This document shows positions 1 through 5,162 of a stretch of 5,321 nt of DNA, piece by piece (positions within the stretch are counted from its first letter, which is position 1; every line of letters begins with the position of its first letter). The translations under genes were made by a program, and so were the position numbers. The notes beneath the pieces were generated by a model that worked only from the letters and a program-made list of their open reading frames with translations, searched no databases and had not been told where the DNA came from. Source of the DNA: Candidatus Rhabdochlamydia sp. (GTDB taxonomy: Bacteria > Chlamydiota > Chlamydiia > Chlamydiales > Rhabdochlamydiaceae); assembly GCA_030043815.1 (NCBI GenBank), contig JASHWX010000166.1:1-5321 (forward strand), in the 5' to 3' direction.

Positions 1-1
1 A

Positions 2-307
2 GCGAGTGTGATTGCTGCCCGAGGAAAATCATCTGCGGCGTCAGCGGCCAACGCGGCGATCGATTCGATGCGTTCGCTGATCATGCCTACACCGCATGGC
101 GATTGGTTTTCTTCTGCGCTATTTTCCCATGGAAATCCCTATGGGATCAAAGACGATTTGATTTTTTCTTTCCCGTGCCGCTCGAAGGGAGGCGGAAAAG
201 TGGAGATTGTCAAAAATGTCCCTTGGGACCCGTTTATCAAGAACAAGATCGCATTGACCGAGAAGGAACTGCTCGAAGAAAGGCAGTTGATCGCCCATTT
301 ACTTTAG
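2..307 (+). CDS. mdh: Malate dehydrogenase, C-terminal part (5' end outside window)
   Basis: Partial gene, open at the left edge; the frame runs from base 2 to a TAG at 305-307, giving about 101 residues. NAD-dependent malate dehydrogenase interconverts malate and oxaloacetate in the cytosol as part of the TCA cycle. The visible part matches the C-terminus of the group of malate dehydrogenases found in proteobacteria, chlamydiae and the plant/animal cytosol: an ARGKSSAASAANAAID stretch near the start, then PHGDWFSSALFS, GNPYGIKDDLIFSFP, a KVEIVKN strand and a typical ending with TEKELLEER and a final HLL. The NAD-binding fold and catalytic Asp/His lie upstream and cannot be judged. A GTG at 8-10 is an internal valine codon (VIAARG) and not a start. 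The stop codon touches the citrate synthase ribosome-binding site, so the two genes are probably co-transcribed. Family identification is confident; the symbol follows the family. Confidence 0.93.
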   Translation, partial: ASVIAARGKSSAASAANAAIDSMRSLIMPTPHGDWFSSALFSHGNPYGIKDDLIFSFPCRSKGGGKVEIVKNVPWDPFIKNKIALTEKELLEERQLIAHLL

Positions 308-308
308 G
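306..308 (+). promoter_or_regulatory. Ribosome-binding site of citrate synthase, overlapping the mdh stop
   Basis: AGG(TG) starts inside the TAG stop of mdh and sits five bases before the ATG at 314. The competing in-frame GTG at 308 would be part of this site and has no purine-rich element ahead of it. This is why ATG 314 is preferred, and it makes translational coupling with mdh likely. Confidence 0.5.
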
Positions 309-313
309 TGCTT

Positions 314-1480
314 ATGCCGGAAGATGAAGTGCTATTTCAGATTACGAAAGACAAGCTCGATACGGGGCTTCGAGGGTTTCCTGTCGGGTACTGCACGACA
401 TCTCATGTCGATCCTCAAAAAGGGCTCTATTACATCGATAAGCCGATCCCTGAGATCGCCTACTGGAAACCGATCGAAGTGATTTACTTGCTTTATTTTG
501 GCAAACAGGGCTCGAAAGGCGAGGTCGAAGCATTTGCAAAAGATTTGAGCAAAAGGGCGGTATGCCGAAAAGAGGTCGTTTCAGCGGTTCAGCGTTTGCC
601 TCGGCAAGGGCATCCGATGAAGCTCTTTTCAGCAGCGCTATTGGTTTTGGGAATGTACGAGGCGACAGAAGATTATCGGGAGGACTGTCTCAATCTCATC
701 GCAAAGATCCCGCACCTTGCGGCGGTCGTGATCAACCATCATGCAGGATGGGGAGAGACGCCAGAGCCGCTTCCCGAGCTTGGCTATATGGAAAACTACG
801 CGCGCATGGTCAAGGTCCCAAGCGCCAATCTCGAAGAGCTCACCCGGGCGTTCAAACTCTTCAACATTTTGCATTTTGACCACGGCGGGGGGAATTTATC
901 GACTTTTGTGGGAAAAGCCGTCGCGTCGAGTTTAGAAGACATTTACGGGGCGATGTCCTCTGCGATGTGCGCTCTTGCTGGGCCTAGGCACGGAAGGGCC
1001 AATCAAGACTGCTTGGAATTTGTCCGAGAAGTGCTGGAGGAAGTGGGAGAGGATGCGACAGGACCCCAAATCGAAGCGCTCATCCGCCATCGCCTAGCTA
1101 ATAATCAACTGGTCTTTGGGTTCGGCCATGCCGTATTGCGTGTAGAGGACCCCCGCGCAGCTGTGCAGTATGAATTTGTCAAAAAACACTATCCAGATCA
1201 CCCTTTGGTCAAAATCGCTCTCTTGCTCCGCACGGAGGGCACCAAAGTGCTGAGCGAAAATCCAAAAATCGCGGACCCCCATGCGAATGTAGATGCCGTG
1301 TCGGGCACTCTGCTCACTGCGGCGGGATTTCCGTATCCTGACTATTACACCGTACTCTTTGGGCTCTCGCGAACTGTTGGGATCGCCATCCAAATTGTCT
1401 ATGAGAGGCTGGAGGCCCGCGGCGGGAAAGGCACTCCTATCGTCCGCCCTAAATATTTATTCAAAAGTAAAAACAGTTAA
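314..1480 (+). CDS. gltA: Citrate synthase, mitochondrial-like type
   Basis: Condenses oxaloacetate and acetyl-CoA to citrate, the entry reaction of the TCA cycle, in the cytosol. The protein has 388 residues from ATG 314 (390 if GTG 308 is used). All three catalytic positions are visible: His226 in GPRHGRANQ, His272 in the signature GFGHAVLRVEDPR (269-281), and Asp327 in NVDAVSG. The oxaloacetate-binding HFDHGGGN (187-194), an Arg in FGLSRTVG and a late RPK are also present. The stretch GGN-(S)-...-LAGP-HG-ANQ, the long QYEFVKKH segment and NVDA-SG...YYTVLFGLSR resemble mitochondrial-type enzymes more than the E. coli hexameric type, and the N-terminal regulatory extension of the E. coli enzyme is absent. 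Oddities are Arg in place of the usual Leu/Ala before the catalytic His (GPRHG) and DHGGGN where DHEGGN is usual. It follows mdh without a gap, so product and substrate genes are paired. A methylcitrate synthase is a less likely alternative; no prp genes are nearby. Confidence 0.93.
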   Translation: MPEDEVLFQITKDKLDTGLRGFPVGYCTTSHVDPQKGLYYIDKPIPEIAYWKPIEVIYLLYFGKQGSKGEVEAFAKDLSKRAVCRKEVVSAVQRLPRQGHPMKLFSAALLVLGMYEATEDYREDCLNLIAKIPHLAAVVINHHAGWGETPEPLPELGYMENYARMVKVPSANLEELTRAFKLFNILHFDHGGGNLSTFVGKAVASSLEDIYGAMSSAMCALAGPRHGRANQDCLEFVREVLEEVGEDATGPQIEALIRHRLANNQLVFGFGHAVLRVEDPRAAVQYEFVKKHYPDHPLVKIALLLRTEGTKVLSENPKIADPHANVDAVSGTLLTAAGFPYPDYYTVLFGLSRTVGIAIQIVYERLEARGGKGTPIVRPKYLFKSKNS

Positions 1481-1485
1481 TTATA

Positions 1486-1514
1486 TTGACAGCTCAATTC
1501 ATTATTATTAATAT
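1486..1514 (+). promoter_or_regulatory. Sigma70-type promoter of the porin gene
   Basis: A perfect -35 hexamer TTGACA lies at 1486-1491, followed by a 17-base spacer and TAATAT at 1509-1514 (four of six matches to TATAAT). Transcription would start at about 1521, giving a leader of roughly 25 bases before ATG 1545. The whole 64-bp gap is strongly AT-rich. The -35 is embedded in a short inverted repeat ATTGA-CAGC-TCAAT (1485-1498), which could be an operator or chance. A strong promoter fits an abundant surface porin. Confidence 0.55.
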
Positions 1515-1534
1515 TAAAAATAGAATAGTTAATT

Positions 1535-1538
1535 GAGG
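1535..1538 (+). promoter_or_regulatory. Ribosome-binding site that sets the porin start
   Basis: GAGG with a six-base spacer to ATG 1545. An in-frame TTG at 1533 would overlap this site, so it is not the start. The ATG also leaves a clean signal peptide at the N-terminus. Confidence 0.75.
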
Positions 1539-1544
1539 ATTTCA

Positions 1545-2612
1545 ATGAAAGCTGCATTATTGCTGTTTATTTGCGCAGGTTCATTATTGCATGCTGAAGA
1601 TGAAGTCGCTTGGAATTGGCAGCCAAAGCCTGAGGTCGCAAAACCCGTTGCCGACGACCCTCCACCTCAAAAGAAAGGCGTCTTCGATCCCAATGCCATG
1701 GCGACCAATAATCAGCTGTGGATCGATGGCGAGGCCCTTCTTTGGCAAGCCAGCGAGTCGGGGCTTGATTATGCGATTGAGAGCGATAGTTCCTCGGCGA
1801 TCAAACACGGCCATGTCAAAAATCCCGATTTTAGCTGGGACTGGGGTTTCAGATTAGGCCTGGGCTACAAGATGCCCCATGACAAGTGGGACCTCTTTGT
1901 CAATTACACTTATGTCCACGCCCATGCTCAAAGGCATCATACGAGCAATGACCATGTCGTTTTCCCGATTTTTGGGACGGCGTTTGGGAATACAGCGACA
2001 TCGATTTATGCCGATACTGCGGAAGCCAGATGGCACGCCAACTTGAATATGGCGGATTTGGAGCTCGGCAGAAATTGCAATGTCAGCAGATGGCTCGCAA
2101 TCCGCCCTTTCCTGGGGGTGCGCGGTCTAGTGATCGACCAGAATTACCACGTCAATTACAAAGGCGGCACGTTTGCTCCCGGCGATGATGATCAAAACCA
2201 TCTCAATAACGATTTTTGGGGGGTGGGCATCCGGATGGGCGCCGATACTCTCTGGGGGCTCGGATGCGGCCTGGGGATCTACGGCGATGGATCAGTTTCT
2301 CTTCTTTCCGGGCACTTCGACGTGCACGAGAAAGAGCATTTAGAGCATGCCGATGTGACCAAGATGCGCATCAGCAGGAATTTTGACAACCTTGTGGTCG
2401 CGGCGGACATCGCCATGGGACTTCAATGGGACCTGATGTTCAACCAGGACCGCTGCCATTTTGGGATTAAGTTCGGCTGGGAATTTGACATGTTCTTCAA
2501 TCAAAACCAATTGTTTAATTTCCTCAGCACGACACTCCCCGGCGCCATTAGTTTTAAAAACGAAGATTTGTCATTCCAAGGCCTGACCATGGGCCTGAGG
2601 CTTGATTTCTAA
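1545..2612 (+). CDS. MOMP-like / Lpg1974-type outer-membrane porin
   Basis: Predicted pore-forming beta-barrel in the outer membrane, 355 residues. Residues 1-17 form a signal peptide (MK, a hydrophobic core ALLLFICAG, then LHA before EDE as a signal peptidase I site). A proline-rich, probably periplasmic segment follows (about 26-44, including DDPPPQKK). The barrel seems to begin at QLWIDGEALLWQASESGLDY (57-76), a pattern I associate with Lpg1974/Legionella-MOMP-like proteins and their chlamydial relatives. Further alternating amphipathic stretches are WGFRLGLGYKM, WDLFVNYTYVHA, ADLELGRN, WLAIRPFLGVRGL, FWGVGIRMGADTLW, CGLGIYGDGSVSLL, VVAADIAMGLQWDL, CHFGIKFGWEFDMF and a last strand FQGLTMGLRLDF. 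The terminal Phe is the classical recognition residue for outer-membrane assembly. The mature part has three cysteines (178, 241, 304). Two histidine clusters (125-137 and 257-268) are unusual. It has its own promoter and a good ribosome-binding site. The fold and location are well supported; the substrate and exact subfamily are inferred. Confidence 0.75.
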   Translation: MKAALLLFICAGSLLHAEDEVAWNWQPKPEVAKPVADDPPPQKKGVFDPNAMATNNQLWIDGEALLWQASESGLDYAIESDSSSAIKHGHVKNPDFSWDWGFRLGLGYKMPHDKWDLFVNYTYVHAHAQRHHTSNDHVVFPIFGTAFGNTATSIYADTAEARWHANLNMADLELGRNCNVSRWLAIRPFLGVRGLVIDQNYHVNYKGGTFAPGDDDQNHLNNDFWGVGIRMGADTLWGLGCGLGIYGDGSVSLLSGHFDVHEKEHLEHADVTKMRISRNFDNLVVAADIAMGLQWDLMFNQDRCHFGIKFGWEFDMFFNQNQLFNFLSTTLPGAISFKNEDLSFQGLTMGLRLDF

Positions 2613-2629
2613 CGAATAAATGTTATACT
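2602..2629 (+). promoter_or_regulatory. Extended -10 promoter for a possibly leaderless transcript
   Basis: TATACT at 2624-2629 is preceded by TG at 2621-2622 with the single intervening base of an extended -10. TTGATT at 2602-2607, inside the last porin codons, can serve as -35 with a 16-base spacer. The expected transcription start (about 2635-2637) coincides with the first base of ATG 2637. No ribosome-binding site exists in the 24-bp gap, consistent with a leaderless mRNA. Confidence 0.5.
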
Positions 2630-2636
2630 TCTATCC

Positions 2637-3455
2637 ATGATGAATTGGGCAGAAGTGGAGCATATTTTCAATCGGGCGCTGAACTTGACGTTTTCCAAAC
2701 GGAAACTTTTGTTCACTGTACCTATTCTCATCTTTTGCGGGCTGATCGTTGCATTTTTTCGTATCTTTGCTTCGAAGACAAGCGATTGGCAGTCGATGAG
2801 CATGACCTTCATGCCGATCTTTTTTTGCGCGGCGGTTTTGCTTGCAGCAGGGATTATTCTCACCCGCATTTATCATCACGAGGTGAAAGGAAGCAAAGTG
2901 AGCTATCGAAAGACGATACGTGCTTCAAAAGACTTAATGGTCGAGATCGCCTATCTCGCTGTTCCGATGATCTTAGGCTACATCGTCTTATGGACCCTGC
3001 TTGGGATATTTTATCTTCTTAGAGAACTGCCGTGGATAGGCGATGTTCTAGGCGTGATCTTGTCTTTTGGCCCCTTTTTGCTTCTCTTGGGATCATTGGC
3101 TTTGAGCCTGCTCAGCATCGTGATGCTGTTTTTTGTCACCCCTTCTGTCGCCCTCAAATCTTCAATGCAAGTCGAAGTCCTCCAAGGAGTATTAAAAAGG
3201 CTTCGGTACAGCCCCTTTTCTAATCTTGCTTTGCTTCTTCTCGGTCTAACACCTCTCATCGTAGTCGCAACCCTCATGACCATTGCCGCAATCTTTACCG
3301 GCAAGAGCTATCCCGTTGCCGACAACGCGTTTGCCTTAGGCTTCCAATGGTTTTTCATCATGCTTCCCTTTAGCGCTCTTCTTTCGCCAGCGGTTATCTT
3401 CTTCTTCAACTTTGCCGCTGAAAGCCACGTCCTCATGATTAAGAAAATCACATGA
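2637..3455 (+). CDS. Multi-pass inner-membrane protein of unknown function
   Basis: A 272-residue, very hydrophobic protein that I do not recognise as a named family. Likely membrane segments are about 24-44 (LLFTVPILIFCGLIVAFF), 56-76 (TFMPIFFCAAVLLAAGIIL), 103-126, a long hydrophobic run 136-170 that may be one or two helices, 195-218 (LALLLLGLTPLIVVATLMTI) and 236-260, so about six or seven in all. The soluble N-terminus (MNWAEVEHIFNRALN) and the loop 77-101 (RIYHHEVKGSKVSYRKTIRASK) are polar and basic, as is the loop 174-192 with KRLRYS; by the positive-inside rule these would be cytoplasmic. There is no signal peptide, no catalytic motif and no obvious transporter signature. Two adjacent ATGs (2637, 2640) are possible starts; no ribosome-binding site precedes either. 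Its TGA stop overlaps the next gene's ATG (ATGA at 3452-3455), so it is translationally coupled to the FAD oxidoreductase. It is real by length, composition and coupling; function unknown. Confidence 0.8.
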   Translation: MMNWAEVEHIFNRALNLTFSKRKLLFTVPILIFCGLIVAFFRIFASKTSDWQSMSMTFMPIFFCAAVLLAAGIILTRIYHHEVKGSKVSYRKTIRASKDLMVEIAYLAVPMILGYIVLWTLLGIFYLLRELPWIGDVLGVILSFGPFLLLLGSLALSLLSIVMLFFVTPSVALKSSMQVEVLQGVLKRLRYSPFSNLALLLLGLTPLIVVATLMTIAAIFTGKSYPVADNAFALGFQWFFIMLPFSALLSPAVIFFFNFAAESHVLMIKKIT

Positions 3456-4378
3456 GAATTGCAGTCATTGGAGCTGGGCTTGCGGGTTTAGCTGCTGCCT
3501 ATCATTTATTGGGAAATTGCGAGGTTGTTCTATTCGATCCCAAGGGGATCGGGGGCGGAGCTTCCGGCATCGCAACAGGGCTCATGCACCCTTATGCAGG
3601 AGAACAAGGACGCCGCAGCCTGCATGCCACAGAGGCCATGCAAGCAACGCGCGAGTTGCTTCAAATCTCGGGTGCAGAATATTCCACTGGCATCCTCCGC
3701 CCTGTCCAAAACGATGAGCAATATCAGATGTTCCTTTCCCACGTGGAAAAATATGGCGACGTCCGCCCCCATGGCCCTCGATGCTTCTCGCTCGAATCCG
3801 GACTTACCATCGATTGCATGGGATACATGCAAGGGTTATGGCAGGCCATTAAAGAAAAAGGCGGGAAGTTGATTCTCGAAAAAGTGAATAGTCTCAATGA
3901 TCTAAAAGACTTCGATCAGATCGTTGTTGCAGCAGGCGCCGGCATCAAGCAATTTCCTGAGATCCCGTTTAAGACCTACCTCCTCAAAGGACAAGTTTTG
4001 AAGTGCCGTGGGATGCAATTGCCTCCATCCAGCATGATCTGCAAAGGGTATATTGCTTTGTCTTCCCAGCCGGATATTTGCCACATCGGCTCCACCTATG
4101 AACGAGACGACCTTACAGAAACCCCCGATGCTGCCAAAGCGCAAGGAGATTTATTTCCCAAAGTGAGTATGTTCTTCCCCGATGTGCATGCATTTGAAGT
4201 TCTCGATTGCAGAGCTGCCCTTCGTGTCATGCGAGTTGGACACTATTTTCCCATCGCAGAGCGCGTTCAAGATAACGTGTGGGTGTTGACGGCATTAGGT
4301 TCCCGCGGGCTGCTCTACCATGCTTTTTTAGGGAAGCAATTGGCAAAAGCAATACTTTCTATTTCAAAAAAAGCCTGA
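3452..4378 (+). CDS. FAD-dependent oxidoreductase, DAO family (MnmC2 / D-amino-acid dehydrogenase-like)
   Basis: A 308-residue flavoprotein. The N-terminus is a Rossmann FAD-binding motif: VIGAGLAGLAAAYHL (5-19) with Gly7, Gly9 and Gly12, and Asp29 at the end of the second strand where Glu is more common. A second FAD-contact motif typical of DAO enzymes follows, GGASGIATGLMHPY (35-48). DFDQIVVAAGAGI is the usual third strand and glycine turn, and the C-terminus has GHYFPIAE plus ALGSRGLLYHAFLGKQL (281-297), which closes the flavin site. The GASG...HPY and GSRGL features recall the FAD domain of MnmC, which matures the tRNA wobble uridine, and also glycine oxidase/ThiO. At 308 residues it is shorter than the usual 350-400, and the methyltransferase half of MnmC is absent. 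In C. trachomatis a gene annotated as a D-amino acid dehydrogenase (about CT375, from memory) lies next to mdh; this may be its counterpart. The substrate cannot be read from sequence. It overlaps the upstream membrane protein by 4 bp and the convergent fic gene by 20 bp. Confidence 0.82.
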   Translation: MRIAVIGAGLAGLAAAYHLLGNCEVVLFDPKGIGGGASGIATGLMHPYAGEQGRRSLHATEAMQATRELLQISGAEYSTGILRPVQNDEQYQMFLSHVEKYGDVRPHGPRCFSLESGLTIDCMGYMQGLWQAIKEKGGKLILEKVNSLNDLKDFDQIVVAAGAGIKQFPEIPFKTYLLKGQVLKCRGMQLPPSSMICKGYIALSSQPDICHIGSTYERDDLTETPDAAKAQGDLFPKVSMFFPDVHAFEVLDCRAALRVMRVGHYFPIAERVQDNVWVLTALGSRGLLYHAFLGKQLAKAILSISKKA

Positions 4379-5093
4379 GGTGGTCTCTCTGAGTTTCTCG
4401 GAGCATTCTTGCAATGAATAAAATAAAATCTTCATCTTGGATGTGTGCTTTTTCTAAAGAATCGATGTATTCTCTTCGAGTGACAGGAGGGATGATGGCG
4501 ATGTTGTAATTTTCTTGTAAAAGGAACAGATTCATCAATAATCTGGCTATACGTCCATTTGCATCGATAAAAGGGTGAATAAAGACAAATTCCTTGTGAA
4601 TGAGAGCAGCAGCTTGGACGGGATGGCACTCTTTTTTGATCTGAAGAATGCGTTTGACGAATTTTTTCATTAAGGATGGGAGACTAGAGGGCTTTGGCAA
4701 AGGGTACTTTGAACCTGTGATGATCGCTTTTTCTTTTCTGTACACACCGGCATTTTTTTCATCAATCCGGAAATAGATAAGATTGTGAATATTTTTGATG
4801 TCTTTTTCTTGGATCATCTTTTTGTTATAGATGGCATGCAAAAGATCAAAAGCCTCCGCATGTCCTATTGCCTCTAAGTGGTCTTTTAAAGGTTTTCCCC
4901 CGATTGTGATTCCTTCCTCTAAAACAATTTTAGTCTCAGATTCGGTTAATGTATTACCTTCTAAAGCATTACTCGTATAAGTTAACCCGATTTTGTAATA
5001 CTCCCGAATCTGCTTGAGAAGGTTTGGGCTTAAGGGCCGATAGGAATTGATTTCTCGTTGCAAAGAATCGATTTCTTGAAATAATTTTTTCAT
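4359..5093 (-). CDS. Fic-domain protein (predicted class II AMP-transferase)
   Basis: Fic enzymes usually transfer AMP from ATP to hydroxyl groups of target proteins. The 244-residue product has the active-site motif HPFIDANGRIAR (173-184): catalytic His173, Asp177 for the metal and Arg181 for phosphates. Ala178 replaces the commoner Gly, a tolerated variant. An N-terminal inhibitory motif SNALEG (41-46), fitting [ST]xxxE[GN], puts the autoinhibitory Glu45 on a helix before the Fic core, which marks class II. The substrate-flap region is visible as GVYRKEKAIITGSKYPLP (116-133). No C-terminal winged-helix DNA-binding domain is present, and there is no signal peptide or membrane helix. The start is ATG 5091-5093 with AGG six bases upstream. 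No antitoxin-like partner gene adjoins it, as expected when inhibition is built in. GC is about 38% by hand count, well below the sampled + strand genes, and the gene is inverted relative to all neighbours, suggesting acquisition. It could be a housekeeping AMPylase or an effector; the target is unknown. Confidence 0.9.
   Translation of the reverse strand: MKKLFQEIDSLQREINSYRPLSPNLLKQIREYYKIGLTYTSNALEGNTLTESETKIVLEEGITIGGKPLKDHLEAIGHAEAFDLLHAIYNKKMIQEKDIKNIHNLIYFRIDEKNAGVYRKEKAIITGSKYPLPKPSSLPSLMKKFVKRILQIKKECHPVQAAALIHKEFVFIHPFIDANGRIARLLMNLFLLQENYNIAIIPPVTRREYIDSLEKAHIQDEDFILFIARMLRETQRDHLRLFLK
4387..4403 (+). terminator. Possible hairpin terminator downstream of the FAD oxidoreductase
   Basis: CTCTGAG-TTT-CTCGGAG forms a seven-pair stem with one G-U pair and a three-base loop on the + strand transcript, starting nine bases after the TGA stop at 4378. 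The following CATTCTTGC is only weakly U-rich. The hairpin lies wholly inside the antisense fic coding region, and on the minus strand the G-U pair becomes a mismatch, so it would favour + strand transcripts. The evidence is weak; it may be chance. Confidence 0.22.
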
Positions 5094-5099
5094 CAGGAA

Positions 5100-5102
5100 C
5101 CT
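5100..5102 (-). promoter_or_regulatory. Short ribosome-binding site of the fic gene
   Basis: Read on the minus strand, AGG(T) lies six bases before the ATG at 5093-5091. It is short but well placed and supports this start. Confidence 0.4.
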
Positions 5103-5125
5103 AGGATATCACCTTTATCTTATGC

Positions 5126-5154
5126 TTTTCAATAACCAAATGGTCGTTTAATAT
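5126..5154 (+). promoter_or_regulatory. Weak candidate promoter for the PhnP-like gene
   Basis: TTTTCA at 5126-5131 and TAATAT at 5149-5154 are separated by 17 bases; both match the consensus at four of six positions. Overlapping alternatives for the -10 are TTTAAT (5147-5152) and TATAGT (5152-5157). Any of them would place the transcription start within a few bases of ATG 5163. The same 69-bp gap must also drive fic in the other direction, where I see no convincing promoter. Confidence 0.3.
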
Positions 5155-5162
5155 AGTATCTT

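Noticed and set aside
308..313. GTG start for citrate synthase directly after the mdh stop
   Set aside because: It would lie within the only ribosome-binding site; ATG 314 is five bases from AGG. The difference is two residues and cannot be settled from sequence alone.
562..879. Other-frame open frames inside gltA (562-879 + strand, 638-883 and 1094-1393 minus strand)
   Set aside because: They lie fully within a gene whose frame carries all catalytic motifs; their translations show no domain features and no ribosome-binding sites were evident.
1481..1530. AT-rich TTA repeats between gltA and the porin as an origin or att site
   Set aside because: Short, without direct repeats flanking any insertion and without DnaA-box-like sequences; better explained as promoter DNA.
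1533..1544. TTG start adding four residues to the porin
   Set aside because: The TTG overlaps the GAGG ribosome-binding site, and ATG 1545 gives a standard signal peptide.
3011..3304. Minus-strand open frame opposite the membrane protein
   Set aside because: The basic, low-complexity translation is the expected shadow of hydrophobic codons on the other strand.
5100..5110. Palindromes CCTAGG and GATATC upstream of fic as an operator
   Set aside because: They are six-base restriction-type palindromes expected by chance; they are not repeated elsewhere in the gap.
4359..5162. Fic-antitoxin toxin-antitoxin module
   Set aside because: The inhibitory motif is within the Fic protein itself, and no small partner gene adjoins it; the upstream gap is only 69 bp.
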